A DNA stretch of 64,000 nt from Tipula vernalis (taxonomy: Eukaryota > Arthropoda > Insecta > Diptera > Tipulidae). Location of the stretch: assembly GCA_958295665.1 (NCBI GenBank), contig OY282559.1:268250057-268314056 (forward strand). The letters run 5' to 3'. Positions 21,755-33,691 of this stretch are shown in pieces (within the stretch, counting starts at the first letter, position 1; every line of letters starts with the position of its first letter). Made by a program: the position numbers and the translations under genes. The notes below the pieces were generated by a model. It did not search any database, was not told the DNA's origin, and saw only the letters and a list, made by a program, of their open reading frames with translations.

Positions 21755-23419
21755 AATACAAGTGTTCTTCAGACAGCCAATATCTACTTGTCTACCCACC
21801 AGTAAATCAGATATAGTAGACACAAGAGTATCACAAAACATGGATAATTTAAAAATTCTATTTTTAACAACAAAAAAAAAAAATTAATAAAAATAAATAG
21901 AAAATACGAACTCATTAATATTCAATAAAAGAAAAACAATCAAACAGATTTTTCATTTTCATTTCGTTTTAATTTCAAAACAAAAAATTGTAAACATTAA
22001 ATTAAGATAAATAGGAAATTAAAAAAAAAAAAAAAAAAAAAATTCATTCACAAATTTTTAATTTTATAAAAGAACCGAGCGAAGATACAAATCTTATTTT
22101 TAATGTTTTCTTAACGCACAAGAAAAAAAAAATCGTAATAGTAGTAAGTTAGTAAGTAATAACAAAAAATTAATTTTAAACATTTTGACATTTATATGTT
22201 TATTTTTTTTATTGAAATAAATTTTTTTTCTTCATTTCGTATGTATACAGAGAAAATTATTTTGTCATATCGTTTGATTGATGAGCGCGACATAAAAGAA
22301 ATAAATTTGTACCAAGTGAAAAAAAGGCAAATTACGCATAAATAAGAAAAACGTTAGATGAGTCATGTTCCTTGGTAATTAATTTAAAGTGATGAAAAAT
22401 TATAAACCAAATTACATTTGGATATATAGGAGAATAGACTTTGCGGGGGAGGGAGAATAATATTTAGAGTTTGTGTTTGTGTTGAACGTACAGTTTATTA
22501 AGCAAGTATAATTTTAAAGACGAGAAAATTGGGATTTAGATGTCTCAGTTATAGATAGTTTATGTCGCCAATTTAGCATATGTAAAAGTTTAATAATTAT
22601 TTAATAATTAATTTCATTTGAATTTGGAGTTAATTTGGTTTTCAGTACAAGACAATTTTTTAAATAATAACGATTATCAACTGATTTCAAAACTTATTCG
22701 CCTATCACAATTATGTAGTTGTTCTTTAAAATGGTTTTTATTCACTTTAACATAGTCAATGCCATTTCTAGGCCGCTAAGACGTTAATCAATAAAAGTAG
22801 CATCTTACATCCTTGTACCCAAATTCTTAGTTATTCAAATGGCTCATATTGTTGAAACTCTGGTTCACTTTTAGGCACTTGAAGGAATTCAAACGATGAT
22901 AACAGAAGACTGAGGAATGTCAAGAGGTATTTCGATATGTTTTTCAATTATGGATTGCAACTTATCTTTTTGAAATATGCAGTCCTCTTCAAACAATTCT
23001 TTTACCGTACGAAAATTTCGCTTTCACATTTCAAACACTCACCTCAAATCTAGACTTTACTGAATTCCAAAGAGTTGGGGTCTAATTTGATTGTGCCTTT
23101 GCCCAATGGAGTCGATTTGATTAAAAGAATTTTTTATTTTTTTATGCATCAAAAAATGATTTTCAGTCAAAAATTGTAATCTAGTTTATGCATCCATCTG
23201 TTGGTTCCGATAAAGTTTACAAATTTTTCCTAACAATTAATTTTTTGCAACATTAAGTTGCGCTTCTCATTTTTTCAACCAAATTTTTTTTTTTATTGAA
23301 TAAATATTACAACTGAATATAATTCATCTAGTAATTTATCTATATTAAATGTTGGTAACTATTTGTGGAGTCTAATCCATTGGTTAGCTCCAAGTTAGTT
23401 ACTTTATTAATTTAACTGC
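21753..23419. other. AT-rich DNA, no gene seen
   Basis: Includes a 20-plus-base A run near 22021-22041. On the minus strand about 40 codons at 22895-23015 (containing KELFEEDCIFQKDKLQ) look protein-like and end in a stop, but nothing around them extends the frame. Confidence 0.4.
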
Positions 23420-24610
23420 CCTAATTCCAAGGGCTTCGTTCGTCGAGGCCATCTTACTGAGTTGGTGTTGACCAGCATACGAAGCAAATCCTCATTTTTA
23501 AGTTGACTAAGGCTTGTACGTCCTTGTGAAGGTTATCATTTATTATATACTATATGGTGCGTTTACCATGCTATGCAAAACTTTATTTTTAAAGGATTAA
23601 ATTACTTTTACGTTAGTTTTCTCTGAACATATTTTTTTAGTTTTCCAGAGCATCTTCAATTAAATCTGTGATTATGTGCGCTTGATCTATGACAGAGTGT
23701 CTCTCTATAAATCCAAATTGGTGTGGAGGAAAGAGTTTCCTTACTTCAGTTACTGATTTTAACCTATTGAGTAGTAGCTTTTCAAATAAATTTGAAACGT
23801 AGGAATTAGGGAAATCGGATGATGTTTTGGATATAGAACGTATTTTAGTACTTTAGCTAAAAGTCTAGTGATTAGGTCATAACCAGGGAATTTTTTTGAG
23901 CTTAGGTTGTTGTTAATTTCATCTTTTAGCTCTTGTAGCGTTACAGGTTTTATGTTTTGGTTTTCCACTTTATTTACTGGAATTATATTCTCTTGAGCTG
24001 TTTGCCTTCGAAGGGGTTGAAGGGGATAGTTTATGTAATTTTACGTTTAGTTTTGAGTAGGAGGAGAACTCTGCTACGCTACTTGTGGTATACTATTGTT
24101 CAGTAGCTCTAATTGAACATCAAGTTGTTCCGGAGTTTTAATTGGTACCTTGTAATTCAGTATTGTCTTCGACAAGGTTCCGGAAGAGATCCCAGTCTGT
24201 TTTACTATTTGTTAACCTAGCCAAATTTTCTTTATTGTTAATGTTAAATCTGATATCTTATTTGTATCCGCTGGCCAATAGGTTGGTTCACCTCCTGACG
24301 GGAACTCACAGTTCAAAGGTCGTTCCGCTGCAAGAATGGGTTGTTAGCCTTGATCTCCAATATGTATTTTTAGCACAAAGTGATGATGTTAAAACTATGC
24401 GATTTGGGTAACGTAACATAGTTTTCTGTAGTAAGGCTTGAACCGTTGAGGGATTTGATTATTTTGATTATTTAATCGAGCATTAATGCTGGCTACTTGC
24501 ACAATTTCTTTTTCAATTTTAGCCCCTTCGTAATGTTTGATGTTTTCTTGATAACCACGAATTCTAACGAATAAATCTTTTGTCAAACGAGATTCTGAAA
24601 TTAGGCATAT
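23420..24610 (-). pseudogene. Jockey-like LINE ORF2 remnant
   Basis: Minus-strand pieces in the order expected of Jockey ORF2. An endonuclease piece at 24610-24395 reads LISESRLTKDLFVRIRGY then NIKHYEGAKIEKE. The endonuclease-RT linker with SNKTDWDLFRNLVEDN lies at about 24220-24170. Reverse transcriptase N-terminal motifs follow: ELKDEINNNLSSKKFPGYDL, then HHPISLIPTF, then FPPHQFGFIERHS (23968-23640). A C-terminal piece with VRWPRRTKPLEL is at about 23420-23500. The catalytic core between 23640 and 23530 is deleted. Many frameshifts. The distinct block order and motifs make the family call secure; precise limits are not. Confidence 0.8.
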
Positions 24611-26289
24611 ATATATCTATCTTTTGTATACTATATTTAGAAAAATTTCAACTCTTCAATTTGTTGCAAAAGTTGTAACGAACTGGTCGTTACCATGATT
24701 TTTTTTTGGTCATTTCGCTTTCATTTCCAACTGACCATTGGAAATATAGAAAAAGCACTACCTATCGGAATAAAATAAAGATGTAACGATGACCAAAAAT
24801 TAGCATCAGCGCTCGGATAATGACTAAAATTTGATATAGTGGAAATTTTTTGAAGCCGAGCTGCCGACAAATATTTTGTCTAAAATCACGGCTCCAATCG
24901 TCAATTGCGTTGTGTGTTGGGTGGATGAGACGTGAACGCAGCCTGTGTAGGAGACGTATGTTTTGTTAGATAGATGGCCCCCAGGACAGCAATTTTGGTC
25001 GCAATTTGAAGATTGAGTTGAGAATTACCGGAAGGCAAAAGTATTGGTAAATTGTATTGGTGTCCAAAGAATAGAGAAAAACAGAGAATAAACATTTGAA
25101 AAATAAAAAAAAACAATTCAGTGTCATCTCATGCGTACGAAAGGAAGGTTGTAACATAGTAGAATGGTTGAAAATTATAATTTTTTTTGGAAGAGGATTA
25201 AAAATCGAGACGTCAAAGCGTAAAGACTGAAAAATTGAAAAAAAAATACAAAATACGGCATAGACATAAAAACTGTGAAATATAATCTCCGTTGAGTACT
25301 ATTAGCGGTCATCTATTGTTTTGTGTGGTGGATCAATAAAACTAAACAACTTACGTCACAATCTTTGTGTGGTGGTCTGCTGTTTTAAGCAACTTATAAT
25401 TTTAATACTCGGATTGGCGTAATTCTGCAGTATAGCCCACGATAACACAGGAAAATAAATTAAAACCACTGCGAAAGGTTTTCCGGCCTATATAACTGAT
25501 TATGAGCGTTACGAACGAGGAGACATTGGATTGGAACCATTCAAGCGTTTTATCCGTTTTCGTGTGTGAGAACATTCAGCAGTAATGTCTTATTGAGCGT
25601 ATACATTACCGTAGAGTCCAAGTAATGGACAGGCAACAGCAGCAATATTTTCATCGCAGCATCTTGCAAAAGTGTCGGTATAACCAAGTTTTTTTTTCCC
25701 ATTATACATTTATATATTTTTAATCTAGATTATTTATGTTGCGCGTTTTTTTTATTTCTCTATAAATTCTGTTCTGTTGAAAAATTCAATTGCAGAACTT
25801 ATTTTTTTGTTTCAATCAATACGCGTGAGTTTTTTAAGTTTCTTTCACATTTCAGGTATCCTCTGGATCGGAGAGCTCGAAGAGTCCACAGGATGTTGCC
25901 GTTCGCTCGAGTGGAAGTGCTGTCTGCATTTGAGTGGTTTTAATACAGTTTTTATGACATTTGGATTATATAGAATAATAATTCTTTTTTGTTAATACAT
26001 TGTGAACATTTTGGTTTTTCAAGAGTTGAAAGATTATTGTGTTCAGGGGTGACAATGAAGGTAGTGTGTGGCTGGGTTAAATAGTGAAATGAAGTGACCT
26101 TAATGCAGCTTTCAAGGCCCTGACGGGACTCCACCACCACCCACGACAGACTGCACGATAGCCGGAGCAAATTCTGCAGGTGGTGACGTCGGGGCATTCT
26201 GTTTAACGAAGACAACCACAAGTTGTCCTCGTTACCCAGTCCATTTTTATTCCAATTGGCGATTCTGAATGTGTTGTTCTTAGTACATA
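24611..26289. other. Unassigned DNA separating the two Jockey-like ORF remnants
   Basis: Lies between ORF2 (left) and ORF1 (right) of the minus-strand LINE, where only a short junction is expected, so it probably includes later insertions. Short frames here have no recognisable content. TTGTGTGGTGG is repeated near 25323 and 25366. Confidence 0.4.
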
Positions 26290-26960
26290 ATGGAAGTGAT
26301 TTTATTCACAGTTTCTTGCTTCTTTAACCGCCTATTTAGAGCGTCCAGGTTTCTTTGTTGTCTTCAAAATAGCCTTAAGTCTAAGGCCTCTATATTCTTT
26401 AGAATTGGGCTTTGGCCGTCTTCCTTGTTACTTACTGTTGCCCGCTTTTATACAATCTATGATTATATTTTTCTGTCTTCTATTGCACTTGCTTGTGGTA
26501 GTTTTACCACGGAGTTTTTGAACATTGTCCTATTACTGTGCATCCCACGGTTTAGCAGGACCCGTATTTTTATTTTCTCAGATTTTGCAGTTCCTTTCCC
26601 GCTTCACATCCTCTATAGTTACCGGGATGCTATTCATTACACTTTACGCATTTTGGAGGCGTATTTTTTGTCAAATTACAAGCTTGGGGGAGATGTTTCT
26701 CCAAACAATTAACATGTCTAAGCTCTCGTTTGCAATATTTATGCTTGTGATTAAATCCTTGGCATTTCTAGCGCTAGGCTATCAAGCCAGTGGATTTTCT
26801 TAACGCTTCTATTTTGACTCATATTAAGGACTGCCTTAATATTGACATTTTTTTCGACTTTTTCTTTGCTATTAAAATTAAGCATAAACAATGAAAGCTC
26901 CATTTTATTAAGTTTGATCCATTGATCAGTGACGATTTTTTCTTATTTTAAGATATTTGC
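26290..26960 (-). pseudogene. Jockey-like LINE ORF1 (Gag) remnant
   Basis: On the minus strand a zinc-knuckle series is readable across small frame breaks at about 26765-26600: KCQGFNHKHKYC, a second knuckle around NCLEKHLPQAC, and PKCVKCNE next to HPGNYRGCEAGKEL. This HPxNYRGC ending is characteristic of Jockey-family ORF1. A long plus-strand frame over the same DNA (26290-26712) is hydrophobic but is only its shadow. Confidence 0.78.
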
Positions 26961-27095
26961 CGTATCCTCTATTTTTAAGCTTTGTTGTTTAAAGCTTTCA
27001 TTGTACCGTGCCCTGGAAAGGTAGGGTTAAGACCCTAACCGGGGGGGACAGAGGGTTTGGTTATTTTACTTTTTATTAGTAGATATAAAAAATCA
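26961..27095. other. Short unassigned stretch
   Basis: Contains a G-rich patch, CCGGGGGGGACAGAGGG, near 27040. Nothing else is seen. Confidence 0.3.
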
Positions 27096-28190
27096 TAAAT
27101 ATTCGATAAGATCTATTACCTAATTCTAATAACTATACATTCTATAAATTTTATCAGTTCGACACTACTATAAGTTGTATAATTTTTTTAAATTCTACAA
27201 TAAATTCCCGAAATTTTTCAAATTTTGATTATACTACAAATTTCAAAATTTCTATAAATCCTATAAATTTTCTAAATTCTTAAAATTCTTAAAATTCTAT
27301 AAATTATATAAATTCTTTAGTTCCTATAAACTGTAAATTCAATAAATCCTACTAAATTAAAAAATTTATAGAATTTATCGAGTTTCCAGAATAATTTAAT
27401 GCTTACTGAGTTTTTAGGCGTTATAGAATTTGTAGAATTTACACTAATTATGAAATTTAAGAAATTTAAAACACTTATAGGTAAATAGAGAGATATTATA
27501 TAAAATCTATAATTTCTGTTAACCCTAGAAGTTTTATAATTCCTATAAATTCTGTTCTACAATTCTCTAAAGTCTAAAAAATCAGTAAATTTCGTGAATT
27601 CTATAAATTCTGTAAATTCGATAAACTTTATTAATTCAATCAATTTTTTAAATTCTAATATGTCAATAAACTCTATAAATACTTTAAATTTTATGAATTT
27701 TATAAATTCTATATCAATTCTATAAATTCTGCAAATCTTATCGATAGTATAAATTCTTTAAATTTTGCAGATTCTATGAGTTCTACCAATTGTTTTAAGC
27801 CTGTCTGTTCTATAAATTATACAAACTCAAATTTAATTTATTCTTAAACTTCCATAATTTCTTTACATTTTATAAATTCTTCGAATTCTACAAATTTTAT
27901 AAATTGAAAAAATTCAATAAATCCTATAAGTCCTATAAATTTTGTAAATTGTATGTTTCTTAAATTCTACAAATTCCATAAATTCGGTGGATTTCATAAA
28001 TCCTGTAAATTCTATAAATTCTACAGTCCACAAATTTTATGAATTTTTATAAATTCTTTAATTTCAAATTTTATAAATTCAATCAATTCTATAAAGTCCA
28101 AAATTCAGTAAGATCTTTAAATCCTATAAACCCTCTAATTCTGTAAACACGACAAATTCTACGATTTTAGTCCTTAAACTCTTTCAATTC
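27096..28190. repeat. Degenerate A/T array of TATAAATTC-type words
   Basis: About 1.1 kb of loosely repeated TTCTATAAATTC, TTCTGTAAATTC and similar 10-12-base words. The same array resumes at 32219 on the far side of the copia element, showing that the element inserted into it. Confidence 0.8.
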
Positions 28191-28195
28191 TATTA

Positions 28196-28346
28196 CGCAG
28201 TTTTGGTTAATTGAAGCTTGCAGAATTTATTAATTGATAAAGAGATGTTATCTCGAGTACAATATTTCGACGAATGAAAAAAACAGTAATAAATCCATTA
28301 AATAAAGACAATCTGGATTTTATAACAAAATGCAATCGCACATCGA
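28196..28346 (-). repeat. Copia 1, 3' LTR
   Basis: About 150 bp matching 32074-32213 at roughly 85% identity by eye, for example the shared block AATCTGGATTTTATAA. In element orientation it begins near TGTGCGATTG and ends near AACTGCA/AACTGCG. It is short for a copia LTR. Confidence 0.8.
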
Positions 28347-30360
28347 TGCTTAGATCCCGGAAGTCCTTTCGTAAGGACATCCGTCGTCATATTTTCAGTG
28401 CTGATATAACATCTTCCAATGCATTTCTCACGAAATGCTGACGAATGTCAATATGTTTAGTTCGTGAATGGAACACAGGGTTTTGAGCGAGTTTCTGTGC
28501 TTCCATGTTGTCGTTGAAAACTTCCACATTAGTCAAATCGTGAAGTTTCAACTCCGTCAGAAATTTCTTCAAATAAATGGCCTCTTTTTTAGCTTCTGTG
28601 AGTGCTATATATTCAGCTTCGATAGACGATAACCCTACAGTTTGCTGCTTCTTTGATTCCCAGGATATTGGACCACTACACAAGGTGAAGACGTCCTATA
28701 TACGAACGCCTGCCTATCGTACAACTTTCCCAGCCCGCATCAATAAAACCGCACAAGGATTCGGTATTTGGTTTGAATAAGATTCCGAAGTTCATTGTCT
28801 CCTTTAAATATTGGAGCACGCGCTTAGCTGCTCTCCAATGAGGCGTTCCATAACAATTATTAAATGGCCCGAGCACGCTTACAGCGTGTGAAATATCTGG
28901 CCTTGTCGAAACAGCGAGATATGACAGTGTTCTGACGAGTTCACGATATGGCAAATTTTTTTCGTCCTATGCAATGGGAGTATCTGCCGGATTCGGGTCT
29001 GCCATTCCGTATCGATCGAGAAGATCTCGCACATATCCTTTTGGATGCATTGTTATTTCTTTTTCTTTCGGACTAAATTCAACTCCTAGGCAATGATGAA
29101 TTTTTCCCAGATCCTTGATTTCGAATTTTACTTCACTTCGTGACGCGATGATTATATCATCGACATAAACAGTTATTATCGTTAAATCATCGTCTCCACG
29201 AAAAAAATAAACGGATGGATCCAAGTTCATTTGCTTAAGGTTAATCTTTGTTAACACTTTGTTTAGCTTAGTGTTCCACTGTCGTCGCGCTTGACGAAGA
29301 CCGTGCAGTGCCTTTTTTAATAAGCAAACCTTATTTCCGGATTTAATATCGTTAAGCATTTTTACTGCCTTTTTCGAAATATCGTTCGATCCTTGTTTCG
29401 ATTGAATAATTGTTTTTAAACCTTCTTCAATCAAATCTGTGTTTCCATATAAATTTCCTCACCTACTACTCCCTTTAAATATGCCGTTGTAATGTCGATC
29501 TGATGAACGGTCATACCATATCGTCCCGCGAGAGGCATTACAAGTCGAATGGAACTCATCCGAGCAACAGCAGTAAAAGTTTCGATAAAATCTGTACCAG
29601 GACGCTGAGTAGAGCCCTTCACCACGATTCCAGCTTTTCGTCTGTTGATAAAGTCCGATTCGATTGCTCATGATTTTCTTTCCGTTAGGATGATCTACGA
29701 TTTTCGACGTATCTTTTTTAATGATTCATTTGAGTTTGCTTTGTGCCATTCAACGACATCATCACGAGAGATAGCCTCATCAATTGATATTTCAGCAATG
29801 TTCCCATATTCCGTTTCTTCATTATTTGCAACTTGCATATGATAACTCTTTTCGATCGTCTTCTCTGACCAGTGAGAATTCTTCCAGGCCTCCCTCGACC
29901 TCTACGAGCTACACGTTCTTCTTCCCCCTGCCTGAGAATTTTCTTTTTCCTCGCTTTCATATGAGGATGATGATGATGATAATTCTGCTGGATTTATATG
30001 AAATCGTTGTTGTCGATAAAATCAATAGATTTTTATTCAATATCCACTTCTCGGCTTATCTTCTTTTCGTGTTCATGGTTATTTTTTGGTTTTAGACCAT
30101 TTTTTATTTTTGTCGATTTGTTTTAATTCCTTAAGAATTTAACGTCTCGAGTTGTTTCGATTTTTCTTTCTTGCGGTAACCACTCTCGATACGCCTTAGA
30201 ATGATCGGAGTAACCAAGACAATGATATCGAATATAATTCACTGTTGACATTGCTTCGGCCCAAAAAGATTGCGGGAGTTATGAATCTGTTAAGGAATAT
30301 CTCGTTACACCTGTGAGTGTACGATTCCTCCTTTCAGCATGAGTGTGAAGTTTATGCTAA
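28347..30360 (-). pseudogene. Copia 1 pol: integrase end, reverse transcriptase, RNase H
   Basis: Read leftward. The integrase C-terminal part around 30350-30180 has HAERRNRTLTG and LPQSFWAEAMSTVNYIR. An acidic hinge follows, then RT with FIETFTAVARMSSIRLV, HQIDITTAYLKG, YVDDIIIAS (about 29143-29172), and RNase H with LSYLAVSTRPDISHAV and GLSSIEAEYIALTEA and TKHIDIRQHF. Several frameshifts separate these blocks (about 29625, 29434, 28954, 28683, 28387). The coding sequence of the last block (TDVLTKGLPGSKH) runs into the 3' LTR. The DNA at 29990-30360 includes a frayed GATGATGATG repeat. Confidence 0.88.
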
Positions 30361-30950
30361 AAAAATAACAAAAAATTACACAGTTAAATTAGCTATTTTC
30401 CTATTGGAATTTAAATTATATGAAAATTTAAATTTTTTGTAATTTTGAATTTTTCGTACCACCAAACAGATTCTTATCATCAGGAAACACGTTCTTTTCA
30501 ACGTTTTCAGATAGCTGGACCATCTGTATATCTCATTAAGCAAAAACATCCAAATGTGTTGAACATTACTATAATTCAGATAATTTAAAGTTGACTGATA
30601 TTTGATGGTATAAATAATTATTTAGCGTCGATCCTGGAAATGTCCACAATGTCCCGCACATTTCTTAGAATAGCTAAGCCATATAGCGGTCAATGTCACC
30701 AAGCCGATCCAATTATAATGAACTATAATATATTTCACAGTTTTTGGAATTTTTAATAATTTTATTGATTTTAAAAATTATTGTATCTCCGATCACATAG
30801 ATGTCCACAATGTCTTGCCTATATTTTGAGATAACTTGACCATATGCCAGTCTATGTGGTCACTCTTATCCAATGGTCGTAACCGATTGCGTTGTATTTC
30901 GGCATTCGTATTCTTCGTTTGCTTGTATATAATGCAGTTCTCAAACACTT
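30361..30950. repeat. Foreign segment with about three diverged tandem copies, replacing the integrase core
   Basis: GTCCACAATGTC...GCNNATNTTT...GATANCTNGACCAT recurs at about 30630-30715 and 30795-30885, with a weaker copy at about 30470-30570, giving a spacing near 160 bp. The copia integrase reading stops on one side and the protease region begins on the other, so integrase DNA was lost or displaced here. Confidence 0.6.
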
Positions 30951-32050
30951 TCAGCTAATAATGCTGTATTTCCGTCATCGTATTTCTACCTTTATCAGTT
31001 ATTATTCCGACTGACAGTAAATTCATACGCAAATCCGGTACATAGAGAGCGTTATTCAAACTTACGTTTTTCTTTTGGTTACCTACTGTAACCTTCATTT
31101 TTACGATTCCTTTGGCACTCACGATCGTAGATGTGTTACTCGCGAGATTTAATTTCCGGTTTGAAGCAACATTCATGTCCTCAAATTTTTCTTCATCCTT
31201 ACAAAGATGTGTGGAACATCTACTATCGAGACACCATCGTTGATTTTTGTTCTCGTTCTCAGCTTTGAGTGCGGAGTGTTCATTCAAAAATTCCGATGGA
31301 ATAAACAACGATATGTCTTCGGCATTTTTCGCGAATTCTCTCTCCGTTTAAGTTAAATTACTTTGCGTAGATCTGTGCCAGCAATCAGCCCCTTTGTGGC
31401 TGAATTTTTTAAATACATTGCACTTAAATGGGAATTTCTCTTTCTTCGGTGTTTTTGTTTCATCATTATGTCCCCTTTGGAATTTCTGTTTCTTCGTAAA
31501 TTGCTTTACAAATAACGCATCGGGAACTGCTGTTCGCACATTGCTTTTTCTCGCTTCGTATTCTTCTATGGTTTTGATTTTGAGTTCTTTTGGTGATGGC
31601 AGTTCGTCACGAGACTCTATTGCACATCGATAATTTTCAAAATTTGACGGTAAACTGTACAATAACATGATTGTCAGTAAGTTCGCATTAAATTCAACAT
31701 CCATTTCTTCAAGTTTATCGACTGCGTCCGAAATGGTCACGCATATCATACGCTTCCTGCATCTTCCGGAGTATTAACTGCTTAAGAAGCGTTGCTTTAC
31801 GAGCTGGTCCTCGTGATTGATAAATATTTTAAAGCTTTAACCAAACCTCGCGAGAACTTCCACAGCCCTTTATTTGTTTTAGCTCTGATGGATTTATTGA
31901 TAAAATAATATCCGATCTTGCCTTTCGATCTTTCTCCTTCTATGTCTCTTCAGCAGCGGTTTACATATCCCCAAGCATCGCTTTTAATTAGTAATGCTTC
32001 CATTTGCATTTTCCAGATGTCATAATTATCTTTGCTGAGAGTTTCTAATC
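30951..32050 (-). pseudogene. Copia 1 gag and protease
   Basis: Starts just inside the primer-binding site. Gag shows KDNYDIWKMQMEALLIKSDAW, then SINPSELKQIKGC and ATLLKQLILRKMQ across frame breaks (32050-31750), and an open stretch from 31749 with the usual VDKLEEMD block. The CCHC knuckle near 31400 has lost its second Cys (CNVFKKFSHKGADC). The protease region (31308-30955) reads WCLDSRCSTHLC, where the catalytic D-S-G has become D-S-R. Pre-integrase sequence is cut off at about 30955. Both losses predict an inactive product. Confidence 0.87.
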
Positions 32051-32056
32051 GGATGC

Positions 32057-32070
32057 CTGGGCCCATAACC
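32057..32070 (-). promoter_or_regulatory. Copia 1 primer-binding site for an internal initiator-tRNA segment
   Basis: On the minus strand GGTTATGGGCCCAG follows the 5' LTR directly. It is complementary to the anticodon-stem region of eukaryotic initiator tRNA-Met, the half-tRNA primer known for Drosophila copia. Confidence 0.85.
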
Positions 32071-32073
32071 TAT

Positions 32074-32213
32074 TGCAGTTTTGGATAATTGAAGCTTGTA
32101 GAACTGAAGGGATGTTATCTCGAAAACAGTATTTCGACGAAGGAAAAAAACAGAAACAAATCCGTTAAATAAAAACAATCTGGATTTTATAATAAAATAC
32201 AATCGCACATCGT
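32074..32213 (-). repeat. Copia 1, 5' LTR
   Basis: Mate of 28196-28346. It begins TGCAGTTTTGG on the plus strand where the left copy has CGCAGTTTTGG. Confidence 0.8.
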
Positions 32214-32218
32214 TATTC

Positions 32219-32478
32219 GAGCGTTGCTATTATAGTTTTATAAACTTTAACAAATTCTATATGAATTTTTTAAATTCTATAAAATCTACAAGCTCAAGTT
32301 GTTTTTTTAAAATTTGCAATTTTAATCAAAAATATATATTGACTTAAAACCTACTCATGAGGAATGCTTAAGTAACGGGAGACCAATTTGAGGTTGTTGT
32401 AATGGCCAAAACAATTTTTGTAATTTCAAAATCCTCGGAAAGCTGGACTTCAAGCCATGTTTTAATGTTGATTGTGTT
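32219..32478. repeat. Continuation of the A/T array, then unassigned DNA
   Basis: TATAAACTTT and AAATTCTATAAAATCTA words up to about 32300, then non-repetitive sequence to the second copia element. Confidence 0.55.
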
Positions 32479-32483
32479 AAAAG
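32479..32483. repeat. Target-site duplication of copia 2, left copy
   Basis: AAAAG directly before the 5' LTR. The same five bases follow the 3' LTR at 39777-39781, with one extra A between. Confidence 0.7.
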
Positions 32484-32691
32484 TGTTAGTATACTATATG
32501 TAGTTTGAATTAAACTTTATATTGCGTTTATGTTGTGTCATATTGTTGTATTGAATTTATATTGTAATAGAAGAGTTTAGTTCATATTTGTTTTCACAAG
32601 GAAACGGTCACATAATAAAGAATAATAAAAGAAATAAAGTTGAGTTGTATTTTCGTTCAAACCTCGTGTTTAAGTGACCATAAAATATAAT
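32484..32691 (+). repeat. Copia 2, 5' LTR
   Basis: 208 bp starting TGTTAGTATACT and ending ATAAAATATAAT. Both halves of the 3' LTR match it closely, including GTCACATAATAAAGAATAAT. Confidence 0.9.
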
Positions 32692-32707
32692 GGTTTATGG
32701 GCCCAGC
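32692..32707 (+). promoter_or_regulatory. Copia 2 primer-binding site
   Basis: GGTTTATGGGCCCAGC directly after the LTR. It fits the same initiator tRNA-Met internal segment as copia 1, with one T inserted relative to GGTTATGGGCCCAGC. Confidence 0.82.
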
Positions 32708-32729
32708 ACCGAATATGTTGAGCACCTGA

Positions 32730-33643
32730 ATATGCACCGAATTATTCGATGGAACGAATTTTAGTAACTGGAAGTATCGATTCAGTATATTGTTGGATCA
32801 ATACGACCTAAAGAAGTATATTGAAAAGGATCTGCAAGACATTCTAATTGAACCAAAGATTGATGAAAAAGAAAAAGTTAAAAAGGAAGAGAAGCAGTAT
32901 ATTTCTTATTTGGTACAGTCACTCCATGATAGTCAATTAGAATACGTGAAAGACAAGATAACGGCAAAGTGAATGTACGACAATTTGAATGCCGTGTTCG
33001 AAAGAAAAAGCGCGGCTGGACAGTTACTGTTAAGAAAAGAACTACTTACATTGAAATATAGTGAAAGTGAAAATATTAGAGACCATTTTCTCAATTTTGA
33101 TAAAAAAATTCGAGACTTAAAAGAAATCGGCGCGACATTGGAAGAAATGGATGTGATTTGTCATCTGTTACTGTCTTAACCAAGTAGCTTCGACAACCTG
33201 GTTACAGCATTAGAAACTATTGATCCTAAGAATTTAACATTGGAATTTGTAAAATATCGATTAATAGATGAATATGGAAAAAGGAATTCATCAGATAATT
33301 TTATTCGAGGTATAAGAAATGAAGCGAATGCAATGCAAACCAGAAATTTCAAATCAAAAATAATTTGCTATAAATGCTGTAAACCAGGGCATATAAAATC
33401 AAGTTGTGTTTTCGGTAAGAATAGTGAAAAAGCAAATGGCGCTTCGCAAAGTATGGATGACACAATTTTATGTGTATGGTCTGATGAAACAGACACATAC
33501 ACCCAACGTTCGAGATGTTTAAGCACGAAAGTTATTGTAGGTAACACAATAATAGATGGGAACGAGAGAGAAATAAAATTTGTACTAGATTCTGGTGCAA
33601 CAGAACACAAGGTGAATGACAAGAGTCATATTTTTGTGTATTA
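32730..33643 (+). pseudogene. Copia 2 gag and protease
   Basis: Gag frame pieces: LLDQYDLKKYIEKDLQDI, then NLNAVFERKSAAGQLLLRKE and NFDKKIRDLKEIGATLEEMD, separated by in-frame stops at 32970-32972 and about 33177-33179. From 33240 the frame includes an intact CX2CX4HX4C knuckle, CYKCCKPGHIKSSC (from 33367), and an intact protease motif FVLDSGATEH near 33580-33610. Stop at 33642-33644. Apart from the stops, this is a well-preserved copia gag. Confidence 0.9.
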
Positions 33644-33691
33644 AATGACATTGATGGAATCAATATTTGTGTTGCAAAGAAAAGTTAAAGT

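Larger units (their letters stand above)
28191..32213 (-). mobile_element. Copia-type LTR retrotransposon, minus strand
   Basis: LTRs at both ends, a copia-type primer-binding site, gag, protease, integrase remnant, reverse transcriptase and RNase H in Ty1/copia order (integrase before RT). Both flanks are the same A/T array. The bases outside the LTRs, TATTA (28191-28195) and TATTC (32214-32218), may be a worn 5-bp target duplication. The integrase core has been replaced by unrelated repeats at 30361-30950. Confidence 0.87.

Noticed and set aside
21570..21841. Open frames reading Tyr-Ile repeats
   Set aside because: They are translations of the (TA)n microsatellite.
26290..26803. Hydrophobic plus-strand frames resembling a membrane protein
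   Set aside because: The minus strand of the same DNA carries Jockey-type zinc knuckles; the plus-strand frames are their shadow.
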